From: Polynucleobacter sp. MWH-CaK5
GTDB lineage: Bacteria; Pseudomonadota; Gammaproteobacteria; Burkholderiales; Burkholderiaceae
Reading direction: 5' to 3'
DNA: 64,000 bases
Assembly (NCBI RefSeq): GCF_018687615.1
Contig: NZ_CP061299.1
Location: 1,473,433-1,537,432, forward strand
The notes under the pieces were generated by a model. It saw only the letters and a list, made by a program, of their open reading frames with translations, ran no database searches and had not been told where the DNA came from. Made by a program: the position numbers and the translations under genes. The stretch's first letter is position 1; each line of letters starts with the position of its first letter. Of this stretch, positions 9,383 to 18,003 are shown piece by piece.

Positions 9383-9574
9383 ATGAGTCAGCAAAGCGTT
9401 ATCAAGGTCGATGGCAATAAAGATTTACCCCTTCATTGCCCCAACAATAACTCTCCTGCCTGGAGCATGCACCCTCGCGTCTTTCTAGATGTGCTGACAA
9501 CGGGACACGCCAAGTGCCCCTACTGTGGCACTGAGTACCAATTAATACCTGGTACTAAGCCACACGGTCACTAA
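9383..9574 (+). CDS. small zinc-finger protein (CHCC type)
   Basis: A 63-residue protein with a CHCC metal site: Cys19, His30, then CPYC (Cys45, Cys48) followed by GTEYQL. It resembles the zf-CHCC family, related to the NDUFS6 subunit of complex I, and is common as a free-standing small protein in betaproteobacteria, where its role is unknown. It lies 15 bp after ilvE and 1 bp before waaF, so it is part of that run. The zinc site is seen directly; any function would be a guess. Confidence 0.85.
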   Translation: MSQQSVIKVDGNKDLPLHCPNNNSPAWSMHPRVFLDVLTTGHAKCPYCGTEYQLIPGTKPHGH

Positions 9575-9575
9575 G

Positions 9576-10592
9576 ATGGTGAAGATACTCATCATTGCAC
9601 CCAACTGGATTGGTGATGCAGTGATGACTGAACCTCTGATATCTCAGCTCAAAAAAAATAATCCCGATAGTCAGATCGATGTTTTAGCGACCCCATGGGT
9701 GGCTAGCATCATGAAAGCAATACCAGCGGTTGATCAAATCATCACCGCCGATTTTCAGCATGGCGCATTGCAATGGAGTGAGCGCAAAGCTCTGGCCAAA
9801 CAATTGGCTCAAAGCGCTTACACCCACGCCTATGTTTTACCCAACAGTTTTAAATCAGCGCTGATTCCTTGGCTTGCCAAGATTTCTCGCAGAATTGGCT
9901 ACCAAGGTGAAATGCGTTGGGGCTTGATCAATGAGGCGTTTAAAAATCCATCTCGCTCACATCGCCCACCGATGTCGAGTCATTACTTTGCACTATCAGG
10001 TCAGGCATCCTCCGAAGTGCCACAACCGCACCTATCATTGCCACAAGCAATGATTGACCAGAGCCAGCAAACGCTTCAAAAGATTCAGGCGCATCAAGAG
10101 CTCTATGTGCTCTGTCCTGGCGCTGAATATGGCCCAGCAAAACAATGGCCCATAGAACATTTTGGCAACTTAGCCAAACAACTCATTGAAACAAAGCAAA
10201 ACTCTTTGGTATTAATTCTTGGAAGCAAAAAAGAGTTTGCGATTGGCAGTGATATTGCAAACATCAGCACTCATCCAGACAGAGTCATCAATTGGTGTGG
10301 TCAAACCAGCCTTGAAGATGCCATGGCTGCTATCAGCAATGCCACAGCTGTGATCAGTAATGACTCCGGCTTGATGCACATTGCTGCTGCATTTAGACGC
10401 CCTCAAGTGGCCATATTTGGCTCTAGCGATCCAAGGCACACGCCGCCACTCTCCAAGCTAGCCTCAATTCATTGGCTACACCTAGAGTGCAGCCCATGCT
10501 TTAAGAGAACTTGCCCACTCGGTCACTTGAAATGTTTAGTGGACATAGAAGTAAAAGACGTCCTAAACTCTGTCAATCAACTTAATCATTAA
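9576..10592 (+). CDS. waaF: LPS ADP-heptose:heptosyltransferase II
   Basis: Adds the second L,D-heptose to the LPS inner core at the cytoplasmic face of the inner membrane. The 338-residue GT9-family protein starts VKILIIAPNWIGDAVMTEPL, the typical N-terminus. It has the conserved ISNDSGLMHIAAAFRRPQVAIFG donor-binding region and a Cys-rich end (ECSPCFKRTCPLGHLKCL) typical of WaaF. gmhB at 32835, which makes the heptose precursor, is in the same window. It starts 1 bp after the zinc-finger gene. Confidence 0.94.
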   Translation: MVKILIIAPNWIGDAVMTEPLISQLKKNNPDSQIDVLATPWVASIMKAIPAVDQIITADFQHGALQWSERKALAKQLAQSAYTHAYVLPNSFKSALIPWLAKISRRIGYQGEMRWGLINEAFKNPSRSHRPPMSSHYFALSGQASSEVPQPHLSLPQAMIDQSQQTLQKIQAHQELYVLCPGAEYGPAKQWPIEHFGNLAKQLIETKQNSLVLILGSKKEFAIGSDIANISTHPDRVINWCGQTSLEDAMAAISNATAVISNDSGLMHIAAAFRRPQVAIFGSSDPRHTPPLSKLASIHWLHLECSPCFKRTCPLGHLKCLVDIEVKDVLNSVNQLNH

Positions 10593-10599
10593 AAATACC

Positions 10600-11034
10600 A
10601 TGCCAAGTCAAGCCAGATTATTTCAAATGCCAGAAGAAGTCATCGAAGCCTGGCGCGAATCATTGCATCGCAATGACTTGGATGGATCGATTGATCTATG
10701 GATGGATGAAGATTCCATCACCTGCATTCTGCCAGGTGGCAAACGCTTGAATGGTCACGCTGAGCTTCGCGAAGGGTTGAAGAAAATTCTTGAAGATCAT
10801 TTCTTGTGGCTCGATCCGATCCAGGTGATTGGACACACAGGGATTGGAATTTCTTTCTTTGATTCAACTGAAGCTGTGCGCTTGGAAGCCGAGCAAACAG
10901 AACCAGAATTTTTCTTGAACTTCACTTATATCTTGGTGCAAGGGCCAATGGGCTGGAGAATTGCTCACATTCACACAAGCCCTGCTCAAGAAGAACATAT
11001 TCAATTGCCGAGTACCATCCACGGCTTTCACTGA
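10600..11034 (+). CDS. NTF2-like (SnoaL-type) domain protein
   Basis: A 144-residue soluble protein with the fold pattern of SnoaL/NTF2-like proteins: helix-rich N-terminus (VIEAWRESLHRNDLDGSIDLW), then MDEDSITCILPGGKRLNGHAELREGL, and a C-terminal strand FTYILVQGPMGWRIAHIHTS. Members often act as small-molecule isomerases or bind ligands, but many have no known role. It starts 7 bp after waaF and is probably the last gene of that operon. It converges on the M48 protease gene with a 14-bp gap. Confidence 0.75.
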   Translation: MPSQARLFQMPEEVIEAWRESLHRNDLDGSIDLWMDEDSITCILPGGKRLNGHAELREGLKKILEDHFLWLDPIQVIGHTGIGISFFDSTEAVRLEAEQTEPEFFLNFTYILVQGPMGWRIAHIHTSPAQEEHIQLPSTIHGFH

Positions 11035-11048
11035 TCAAACCATCAAAA

Positions 11049-12698
11049 CTATTTTTGTTTTTGTTGAATAAGTTCTTGGCGATACAAATCTTGAATTTGT
11101 CTGGCGCGAGCATCAATTTCTGAAGACTGATAAAAATCAGCATCCCCAGCAACCTTGGCTAAACGCATCTGTTCAATACTGGCTACCCATGCGCCATCAG
11201 CAACGTACTTCTCTGCCAAGGCTGCATGCTGCAATGCTTTCTTGCCTGATTGCGCATAGGCTCTAGCCAAGAGCTCCCACCATATTGAATTTTCAGGCTG
11301 TGATCTTGTTTGAGTTTTTAGCCAACTGATTGCTTGATCATACTGGCGAGTTTTTAACTGACCTTCAACCGTCAAAATATTCAACGATCTTGATTGCGGG
11401 TGGGTTGCTTTGATTTGAGCAATTTGTTTAAGCCCCTCTGCATGCTGACCTTTGGCAAACAAAATATCAATCGCAGTCGACTCTAGAGACAAACTTGAGC
11501 GTTGCACAGGAGAACCTTGAGAAGAAACTGTTTGAATCAACACCCTGCTTTTTTGCAAATATGACTCTGCTTCACTTATTTTTTGTTGCTTAAGATTCAA
11601 TAATGCCAGGCCGTAATTACCTTCCAACTGCTTGATAGGATCGGGTTTTCTGGCAAGGCTTTCATAAAACTGTCTTAGTTCTGGGTAATTGCTTGAGCTG
11701 GTCGTTTGTATCAAACGAGCACGCGCTTTTAGTAAATAAAATTCTGTGGATGATTGAACCTTGGGTCTACTCAAACCCCGAACACGGTCTTGCATATCTG
11801 CAATACGATCCGTTGTCAGTGGGTGGGTGCGCACATATCCAGGCACGCCACTTTCCATGATGCTATTCGCTCTTTGCATTCTTTGGAAAAAGTCTGGCAT
11901 CCCTTGAACATCAAAACCACCGGCTTGAAGAATCTGAAAACCCACACGATCAGCTTCTCGCTCAGCATCTCTTGAATAGGCCAATTGATTTTGTATCGCC
12001 AATGCTTGACCACCTACCGCAAGACCCTGAGCAGCATTAGGATTACGGCTGGCAGCAACGGCAGCCAAAATAATCGACGCCAAGGCAATCATTGAATTAG
12101 TGCCTTGCTGACTAAACATGCGGGCAATGTGTTTTTGAGTCACGTGGCCAATTTCATGGCCAAGCACTGAGGCTAACTCAGATTCTGTTTCTGCAGAAAC
12201 AATCAAACCGGTGTGCACACCAATAAAACCACCTGGCAAAGCAAAGGCGTTGATGCTCTTATCTCGCACACCGAACAATTCAAAATTAATGGCAAAGCTA
12301 CCTCTACCATCCAAACCAGCAACACTTTGCTTTTTCGCCGTATCAATTAAATGCTGGCCCACCGTATTGAGGTAGTCATGAAAAACTGGATCTTTTGAAT
12401 AATCTGGGTCTCTGCGAATATCGCGCATGATGCGCTCACCCAATAATCTTTCATCAATCGGGGACAAAGCAGCACTGGATGAATCCCCTAAATCAGGCAA
12501 GACCAATTGAGGTTGTTGAACTCTTTTGCTAGGAGGCGCAAATTCAGAGCCGGCTCTCGGCGACTGCATGGTGCGATCAATATTCTCCTGCGCAAGCCGA
12601 TTGTTATCAACTTGGGCCAATAAGCAGCTTGGATAGAAAATGAAAGCGAGCGAGCCCGCGATTATTTTCTGAGCGACATTATTCTTTTTTCGATTCAT
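11049..12698 (-). CDS. bepA: periplasmic M48 metalloprotease with TPR repeats (BepA/YfgC-like)
   Basis: A 549-residue zinc protease. The N-terminus has a basic and hydrophobic signal (KKNNVAQKIIAGSLAFIFYPSCLLAQ), so it should act in the periplasm. The M48 motif is LGHEIGHVTQKH (HEIGH 181-185) with the third ligand in SRDAEREADRVG (near 250). The C-terminal half is helical TPR-like. E. coli BepA helps assembly or degradation of LptD and other outer-membrane proteins. lptD and surA lie in the same window at 35892-39562, though not adjacent. The symbol is by family resemblance. Confidence 0.85.
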   Translation of the reverse strand: MNRKKNNVAQKIIAGSLAFIFYPSCLLAQVDNNRLAQENIDRTMQSPRAGSEFAPPSKRVQQPQLVLPDLGDSSSAALSPIDERLLGERIMRDIRRDPDYSKDPVFHDYLNTVGQHLIDTAKKQSVAGLDGRGSFAINFELFGVRDKSINAFALPGGFIGVHTGLIVSAETESELASVLGHEIGHVTQKHIARMFSQQGTNSMIALASIILAAVAASRNPNAAQGLAVGGQALAIQNQLAYSRDAEREADRVGFQILQAGGFDVQGMPDFFQRMQRANSIMESGVPGYVRTHPLTTDRIADMQDRVRGLSRPKVQSSTEFYLLKARARLIQTTSSSNYPELRQFYESLARKPDPIKQLEGNYGLALLNLKQQKISEAESYLQKSRVLIQTVSSQGSPVQRSSLSLESTAIDILFAKGQHAEGLKQIAQIKATHPQSRSLNILTVEGQLKTRQYDQAISWLKTQTRSQPENSIWWELLARAYAQSGKKALQHAALAEKYVADGAWVASIEQMRLAKVAGDADFYQSSEIDARARQIQDLYRQELIQQKQK

Positions 12699-12724
12699 AT
12701 CCCTAATTATGGTACAAATACCGC

Positions 12725-13198
12725 ATGAACAAACTGACTCATTTTGATGAAACCGGCCAAGCCCACATGGTAGATGTGGGTCAAAAGGCTCACACCCACC
12801 GCATTGCGACTGCTACTGGCAGTATACAAATGCAAAAAAGCACTTTTGACATGGTCATGTCTGGAAGTCACAAAAAAGGTGATGTGATTGGCATCGCCAG
12901 AATTGCGGCCATCCAAGCCACCAAAAAGAGTCCTGATTTGATTCCTTTATGCCATCCTATCGCATTGACCAGGGTCGCTGTTGAATTCACCCCCGATGAG
13001 TCGAATTCAACCATTCACTGCACAGTCACGACTGAGAACATTGGTCAAACTGGTGTTGAAATCGAAGCCTTAACGGGCGTGCAAATTGGCTTGCTCACCA
13101 TTTACGATATGTGCAAAGCTGTTGATCGCGGCATGGTCATCAAGGAAGTCAAACTTCTTGAGAAGAGTGGCGGTAAGTCTGGTACCTGGAAGGCTTAA
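12725..13198 (+). CDS. moaC: cyclic pyranopterin monophosphate synthase MoaC
   Basis: Second step of molybdenum cofactor synthesis, forming cPMP from the MoaA product. The 157-residue protein carries the family motifs GIARIAAIQATKKSPDLIPL, LCHPIALTRV and VEIEALTGVQIGLLTIYDMC, with KAVDRGMVIKEVKLLEKSGG at the end. It is divergent from the M48 protease gene (26-bp gap) and ends just before a strong terminator. No other moa gene is in the window. Confidence 0.96.
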   Translation: MNKLTHFDETGQAHMVDVGQKAHTHRIATATGSIQMQKSTFDMVMSGSHKKGDVIGIARIAAIQATKKSPDLIPLCHPIALTRVAVEFTPDESNSTIHCTVTTENIGQTGVEIEALTGVQIGLLTIYDMCKAVDRGMVIKEVKLLEKSGGKSGTWKA

Positions 13199-13235
13199 GC
13201 CACAAGACATAGATTCTTCATAGGATCTTAAAAGC

Positions 13236-13264
13236 AAAAAAGGCGAAGATTCTTCGCCTTTTTT
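13236..13264. terminator. bidirectional terminator between moaC and the pilin gene
   Basis: The stem GGCGAAG/CTTCGCC with a 3-nt loop is flanked by an A run on the left and a T run on the right, so it works as an intrinsic terminator for moaC on plus and for the convergent pilin gene on minus. Confidence 0.88.
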
Positions 13265-13303
13265 ATTACCGTTCTACTTTATTACTGTTCTACTTTAATT
13301 ACT
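13262..13303. repeat. short tandem repeat, 16-bp unit
   Basis: Two near-identical 16-bp units, TTTATTACCGTTCTAC (13262-13277) and TTTATTACTGTTCTAC (13278-13293), differ at one base. A third, decayed partial unit begins TTTAATTACTA at 13294. The array lies between the terminator and the pilin stop codon. Confidence 0.7.
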
Positions 13304-13329
13304 AATCGATTTTTTAGAACTTATAACTC

Positions 13330-13845
13330 TTACTTGCAATCACTTGGTTGTAGTTTTGCAGGCAAAGTTGTTGCAGGTGACTTGCATGACCAAATACCTG
13401 CCCATGGTTGCTCACCCTTCACGCTTAAATCCAAAGCTGTGACAGCATCGCTGCTGGCGTTATTGACCGGCACAATGCTCAAGGTATTAGCGCCTTCAGG
13501 AGCTACGCTGGATTGATAGGTGATCAAAATAGCGCCAGATTTTTCAATCTTGATTTCTTTCACACTGTTTGTTGTGGTGCTCTTGAATGTTGACTCCGTT
13601 GCCACTGCCATATCTGCAGCGCCTTTGCTCGAGTAAACCTCAGTCACGGCTAACTTAGCGCCTGCCGCCAAACTTAAACCTTCAGTCACACGAGTTTTGG
13701 CAATGTAGTCTTGATACTTAGGCACTGCGATAGCGGCCAAGATACCAATGATGGCAATCACCACCATCAATTCAATCAAAGTAAAACCATTTTGCTTGTT
13801 TACAGAAGTCTCTTGCTTAGGCGTCATAAGTTCTTTATTTTTCAT
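13330..13845 (-). CDS. pilA: type IV pilin (PilA/PilE-like major pilin)
   Basis: A 171-residue prepilin. The leader of 20 residues ends in NG, followed by the processing and N-methylation site F-T-L-I-E (Phe21, Glu25, which is Glu5 of the mature protein). The hydrophobic helix MVVIAIIGILAAIAVPKYQDYI follows. The C-terminal pair in WSCKSPATT...PSDCK probably forms the disulfide-bounded D-region of a major pilin. The start at 13845 has an AAAGGA site 8 nt upstream. No pil assembly genes are in the window, so it is a solitary pilin gene served by machinery elsewhere. Function in motility, adhesion or DNA uptake cannot be told apart. Confidence 0.92.
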   Translation of the reverse strand: MKNKELMTPKQETSVNKQNGFTLIELMVVIAIIGILAAIAVPKYQDYIAKTRVTEGLSLAAGAKLAVTEVYSSKGAADMAVATESTFKSTTTNSVKEIKIEKSGAILITYQSSVAPEGANTLSIVPVNNASSDAVTALDLSVKGEQPWAGIWSCKSPATTLPAKLQPSDCK

Positions 13846-13863
13846 TCATTCAATCCTTTGTTA

Positions 13864-13894
13864 ATGGGTAACCATCATCTCAGATGATACCCAT
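13864..13894. repeat. inverted repeat in the pilin 5' region
   Basis: ATGGGT pairs with ACCCAT and ATCATCT pairs with AGATGAT around a 1-nt centre, with a 4-nt bulge on one side: about 13 bp of pairing. It sits 5-35 bp upstream of the pilin ribosome site (13854-13859). It has no T run, so an operator or an mRNA leader hairpin is more likely than a terminator. Confidence 0.6.
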
Positions 13895-13955
13895 CAACAA
13901 GGACTACATCATTGTCAGAAAGCTCTGATTTTGAGTTGAGTCAAAGAACAAGCAA

Positions 13956-14663
13956 TTAAGCTTGTTTTGTCTTCTTCTTTTGCCTCTTCATCACTTCGCC
14001 ATAGAGCATGACGCCAACAGCAGCGGCGATGCCTGCAATCGTTGCGTAATTTTCAATGTCAGCGCCAAATTGCTTGATGAGACCAGGATCAGAGAAAATC
14101 ATTCCGCCAGCAATCCATCCCAACAAGCCTGCGCCCAAAGTCACGATCCATGGGAAACGATCAATCAAATAAAGAACGATTTGACTACCACCCACGATCA
14201 ATGGGATTGAAACCAACAAACCAAACACAATATATCCAAATTGGTGATGGGCGGCATCCACTTGACCAGCAGCACCCGCAATCGCGATCACGTTATCCAC
14301 GCTCATCGCAATGTCAGCAACGATGATGGTCTTAACAGCGGCCCATAATTTATCGGAAGCTTCAAGTTCGTGGCCATCATCATCTTCTGATTGCACCATC
14401 AACTTGTAACCAATCCACAACAACAAAATACCGCCTGTGAACTTCAAGAATGGAATTTGTAACAAAGTTACGGCAAATGCCACCAAGGCAATACGCAAGA
14501 TGATCGCACCTGCAGTACCCCACATGATGCCTCTGCGTCGTTGATTAGGATGCAAATTGCGGCAAGCCAATGCGATCACCACCGCATTATCGCCACCCAA
14601 CAAAATATCGATCATGATGATTTGAGCAATCACGGCCCAATCAATCGTTGCTAGAAATTCCAT
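13956..14663 (-). CDS. TerC-family (YjbE-type) membrane protein, likely metal transporter
   Basis: A 235-residue inner-membrane protein with about seven helices. The TerC signature acidic motifs are in the membrane: ILLGGDNAVVIALA (Asp25-Asn26) and DIAMSVDNVIAIAGAAG (near 115-132). It fits the YjbE subgroup; characterised TerC proteins export manganese or help metalate exported proteins. The short leader shows no yybP-ykoY Mn riboswitch. It follows sucD on the same strand after a terminator, so it probably has its own promoter. The substrate is inferred only from family. Confidence 0.85.
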   Translation of the reverse strand: MEFLATIDWAVIAQIIMIDILLGGDNAVVIALACRNLHPNQRRRGIMWGTAGAIILRIALVAFAVTLLQIPFLKFTGGILLLWIGYKLMVQSEDDDGHELEASDKLWAAVKTIIVADIAMSVDNVIAIAGAAGQVDAAHHQFGYIVFGLLVSIPLIVGGSQIVLYLIDRFPWIVTLGAGLLGWIAGGMIFSDPGLIKQFGADIENYATIAGIAAAVGVMLYGEVMKRQKKKTKQA

Positions 14664-14690
14664 GTCAACCTCATATTTTTATTATTTAAA

Positions 14691-14716
14691 CAAAAAACGG
14701 GAGCTAGGCTCCCGTT
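14691..14716 (-). terminator. terminator after sucD
   Basis: The perfect 8-bp stem ACGGGAGC/GCTCCCGT with loop TAG (14697-14715) is followed on the minus strand by a run of six T. It ends the sucCD transcript before terC. Confidence 0.9.
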
Positions 14717-14739
14717 AATTTTGACCCGTAAAAGGGATA

Positions 14740-15633
14740 TTACAACAATGCCTTAAGCAATTTGCCCATTTCTGATGGATTGCGTGTCACTGTGAAGCCA
14801 CACTCTTCCATGATGGCCAACTTAGCATCAGCTGTGTCAGCACCGCCAGAAATCAACGCACCAGCATGGCCCATGCGCTTACCTGCAGGAGCAGTCACAC
14901 CAGCAATGAAACCTACCACTGGTTTTTTCATATTAGCTTTGCACCAACGAGCTGCTTCAGCTTCATCAGGACCGCCGATTTCACCAATCATGATCACTGC
15001 ATCAGTGTCTGGATCGTCATTGAATGCCTTCATCACATCAATGTGCTTAAGACCGTTGATTGGGTCACCACCAATACCAACTGCTGAAGATTGGCCAAGA
15101 CCAATTTCTGTTAACTGAGCAACAGCTTCATAAGTCAAAGTACCTGAGCGGCTCACAACACCAATACGACCTTTACGGTGAATGTGACCTGGCATGATGC
15201 CAATCTTGATCTCTTCTGGAGTGATCAAACCTGGGCAGTTTGGTCCCAACAACAAAGTCTTCTTGCCGCCTTTAGCTTCTTTGGCAGCCATTCTGTTGCG
15301 AACTTCTAACATGTCGCGAACAGGAATACCTTCTGTGATACAGATGGCCAAATCTAGATCAGCTTCAACAGCTTCCCAGATAGCAGCCGCAGCACCTGCT
15401 GGTGGCACATAAATCACTGAAACTGTTGCACCTGTTTCTGCAGCAGCTTCTTTTACTGATGCATAAATAGGAATGTTGAAAATTTTCTCGCCAGCTTTTT
15501 TAGGGTTCACGCCAGCAACAAAACATTCTTTGCCGTTTGCGTACTCTTGACACTTTTCAGTGTGGAACTGACCTGTTTTACCAGTGATACCTTGAGTAAT
15601 GACTCGTGTGTTTTTATTAATAAGAATAGACAT
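14740..15633 (-). CDS. sucD: succinyl-CoA synthetase alpha subunit
   Basis: With SucC it converts succinyl-CoA plus ADP or GDP plus phosphate to succinate and NTP in the TCA cycle. The 297-residue protein has the CoA-binding start (RVITQGITGKTGQFHTE), GPNCPGLITPEE near 130-141, and the phosphohistidine segment GKRMGHAGALISGG, with the active His at 256. The ATG lies 25 bp after sucC. The operon ends at a strong hairpin. Confidence 0.98.
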   Translation of the reverse strand: MSILINKNTRVITQGITGKTGQFHTEKCQEYANGKECFVAGVNPKKAGEKIFNIPIYASVKEAAAETGATVSVIYVPPAGAAAAIWEAVEADLDLAICITEGIPVRDMLEVRNRMAAKEAKGGKKTLLLGPNCPGLITPEEIKIGIMPGHIHRKGRIGVVSRSGTLTYEAVAQLTEIGLGQSSAVGIGGDPINGLKHIDVMKAFNDDPDTDAVIMIGEIGGPDEAEAARWCKANMKKPVVGFIAGVTAPAGKRMGHAGALISGGADTADAKLAIMEECGFTVTRNPSEMGKLLKALL

Positions 15634-15658
15634 TTAAATTCCTTTCGTGGCCGGGGGC

Positions 15659-16819
15659 TTATTTAACCGCTGCAACAGCTTTAGTTGCTGCTTCAGCCAT
15701 CGTGTCTGCACTGATGATTGGTAGACCTGACTCAGCCAACATCTTCTTGCCGAGGTCCTCGTTAGTGCCCTTCATGCGAACCACCAAAGGCACGTTCAAG
15801 TTCACCGCTTTACAGGCTGTGATCACACCGTCTGCGATCACATCACACTTCATGATGCCGCCGAAAATGTTCACCAAGATAGCTTTCACATCTTTGTTCT
15901 TCAACATGATCTTGAATGCTTCTGTTACTTTTTCAGCAGTTGCGCCACCACCAACGTCCAAGAAGTTTGCTGGCTCGCCACCAAACAACTTGATTGTGTC
16001 CATTGTTGCCATCGCCAAACCAGCACCGTTCACCAAGCAACCAATATTGCCGTCTAGTGAAATGTAGGCCAAATCAAATTTAGACGCTTCTACTTCAGCT
16101 GGATCTTCTTCATCCAAGTCGCGGTAAGCAACGATTTCTGGATGACGGAACAAAGCGTTTGAATCAAAGTTGAACTTAGCGTCCAAAGCCTTGATCTTGC
16201 CGTTACCTTCAAGAATCAATGGGTTAATTTCAACCAATGATGCATCTGTGTCCATATAAACTTTGTACAAGTTTTGCAAAGCTTCCTTTGCCATTGCTTG
16301 TGATGCCTCTGGCACGCCAATACCTTGCGCCAACTTAGTTGCATCAGCATCTGTTAAACCAATCAATGGGTTCACAAATGCTTTGATGATTTTTTCTGGA
16401 GTTTTTTCAGCAACTTCTTCGATATCCATGCCGCCTTCGCTTGACGCCATCACTACAACTGATTGTGTGCCACGATCAGTCAAGATACCTACGTAATATT
16501 CTTTTTTGATGTCCGCACCGTCTTCAACCAATAAGCGGCGAACTTTTTGACCTTCTGGACCTGTTTGGTGAGTTTTCAACTGCATACCCAAAATTTGAGT
16601 TGCGTATGTTTTTACCTCATCTAGGCTCTTGGCAACCTTAACGCCACCACCTTTACCACGGCCACCTGCATGGATTTGGGCCTTCACAACCCAAACTGGG
16701 CCACCCAGTTTTTTAGCTGCTTCAACAGCTTCATCAACGCTTAGCGCGGAAATGCCATTTGGCACCGGAACATTGAACTGACGCAAGATTTCCTTGCCTT
16801 GGTACTCGTGGATCTTCAT
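15659..16819 (-). CDS. sucC: succinyl-CoA synthetase beta subunit
   Basis: ATP-grasp subunit that binds nucleotide and succinate. The 386-residue protein begins MKIHEYQGKEILRQFNVPVP, with the nucleotide-binding VVKAQIHAGGRGKGGGVKV (about 44-62), GNIGCLVNGAGLAMATMD and VNIFGGIMKCDVIADG near the C-terminus. Length is standard. The 107-bp gap upstream, to the DUF2889 gene, holds no clear terminator; it is AT-rich and may contain the sucCD promoter. Confidence 0.98.
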   Translation of the reverse strand: MKIHEYQGKEILRQFNVPVPNGISALSVDEAVEAAKKLGGPVWVVKAQIHAGGRGKGGGVKVAKSLDEVKTYATQILGMQLKTHQTGPEGQKVRRLLVEDGADIKKEYYVGILTDRGTQSVVVMASSEGGMDIEEVAEKTPEKIIKAFVNPLIGLTDADATKLAQGIGVPEASQAMAKEALQNLYKVYMDTDASLVEINPLILEGNGKIKALDAKFNFDSNALFRHPEIVAYRDLDEEDPAEVEASKFDLAYISLDGNIGCLVNGAGLAMATMDTIKLFGGEPANFLDVGGGATAEKVTEAFKIMLKNKDVKAILVNIFGGIMKCDVIADGVITACKAVNLNVPLVVRMKGTNEDLGKKMLAESGLPIISADTMAEAATKAVAAVK

Positions 16820-16926
16820 TAAGGCTCCCTATTGAATAGTCCGAAATATTAATGTTTTTAGCTTACTTAACTCTGTCTATTTACTATTTTTGCTAAGTAA
16901 TCTCACTATTATCGCTTTTTCAGGGA

Positions 16927-17511
16927 TTAAGACTCTTTTTTTGACATATCCACAGGTGTTAATGGGGCTCCAAACCAAGCCCGGTGGTACCTTTTGACTG
17001 TTTCACCGTCGGTTCTTAGGGCATGGCATCGATTGAGCTGAAAAGGCATGGTTCCGGAACCTTCGTCCACAACCTTGAAGATTTCCCCTGCAAATGCCTG
17101 AATTGCCACTGTTGGCAAGACCGAACAGAGTTCAGTCATGTGAGAACACCCTGAAATACCGCTCAAGCGCTCTTTGACGGCGCCCCGAAAACCATTTGCC
17201 AGATTGAGTCCAATCAACTTTTTATAGTCGGGCTCAATAGTTTTGCAATGATCATCGTAGGGGGCTGCATGTGTTTTAGCCTGGGCATCAACAATATTGA
17301 ACTTGGTATCAATGGTGACAATCAAAACCATTTGATGAATGGCCTCACCCTTAGGCTTAACGCCTGAAGCCAAATGAAAGTCTTTATCTTTGACATCTAG
17401 CAAGGTGGCTTCAACATCCCACAAACCATCCTCACGACGAAATGCTTGAGTCTTGATGTCTCTGGTGTGTATCAGGGTGCGATTGGATGAAGAAGATGAG
17501 CTCATGCTCAA
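16927..17511 (-). CDS. DUF2889 family protein of unknown function, in the recA-recX run
   Basis: A 194-residue protein. I recognise the DUF2889 pattern, which is common in betaproteobacteria and uncharacterised. Conserved-looking Cys/His clusters stand out: DDHCKTI (His88-Cys89), ISGCSHMTELCS (Cys122, His124, Cys129) and NRCHALR (Cys162-His163), which suggests metal or thiol chemistry. The Ser-rich N-terminus looks disordered. It starts 21 bp after the recX stop on the same strand with no terminator between, so it is probably read from the recA promoter. No membrane segment or signal peptide is seen. Confidence 0.8.
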   Translation of the reverse strand: MSMSSSSSSNRTLIHTRDIKTQAFRREDGLWDVEATLLDVKDKDFHLASGVKPKGEAIHQMVLIVTIDTKFNIVDAQAKTHAAPYDDHCKTIEPDYKKLIGLNLANGFRGAVKERLSGISGCSHMTELCSVLPTVAIQAFAGEIFKVVDEGSGTMPFQLNRCHALRTDGETVKRYHRAWFGAPLTPVDMSKKES

Positions 17512-17532
17512 AGTCTACACCAGCTAAATTTA

Positions 17533-18003
17533 TTATGAATCTTCCTCAGATGGAGAGAACCGTCCATCAACAATTCTGGTGACCACACTCAAAGGGAAAC
17601 CTTTGGATACGAGGTAACGCATTTGTTTGGATTTTTCTTTTGGGTCTTTGGTGACCATGGAATCAAATTTTCTTTGCCACAGTTCCCAAGCTCTGGTGGC
17701 ATCAGAAATTTTTAGTCGCTCTTTAATTTCTAATAAAGAGTCGCCTTCAATACCTTGCTGCTTTAATTCATCAACAATTTTCAAACTGCCATATCGCTCA
17801 GATTTGCGACGAACCAAGCTCTCGGCAAAACGCTCGTCTGATAACCAAGACTGCGCTTCAAGTTTTACCATCAGCTCATCGAGCTCAATATCAGATTCCG
17901 CATAAGGCAAGAGCTTCTTGCGAAGCTCTTGGCGACTATGCTCTCTTCTTGATAAATACCGAAGAGCTCGCCCCATCAAACTTGGGGCTTGCTGTTTAGG
18001 CAT
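17533..18003 (-). CDS. recX: RecA-regulating protein RecX
   Basis: Modulates RecA by limiting filament growth and its recombinase and coprotease activity. The 156-residue protein shows the three-helix repeats of RecX: RALRYLSRREHSRQELRKKL, then SWLSDERFAESLVRRKSERYG, and the C-terminal KGFPLSVVTRIVDG. Its start overlaps the recA stop by 8 bp, so translation is coupled. Confidence 0.93.
   Translation of the reverse strand: MPKQQAPSLMGRALRYLSRREHSRQELRKKLLPYAESDIELDELMVKLEAQSWLSDERFAESLVRRKSERYGSLKIVDELKQQGIEGDSLLEIKERLKISDATRAWELWQRKFDSMVTKDPKEKSKQMRYLVSKGFPLSVVTRIVDGRFSPSEEDS

Noticed and set aside
12725..13198. Possible Moco operon
   Set aside because: Only moaC is present; neighbours are unrelated, so no pathway cluster can be claimed.
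14664..14739. Possible manganese (yybP-ykoY) riboswitch before terC
   Set aside because: The leader is only about 30 bp after the sucD terminator, too short and without the conserved motifs.
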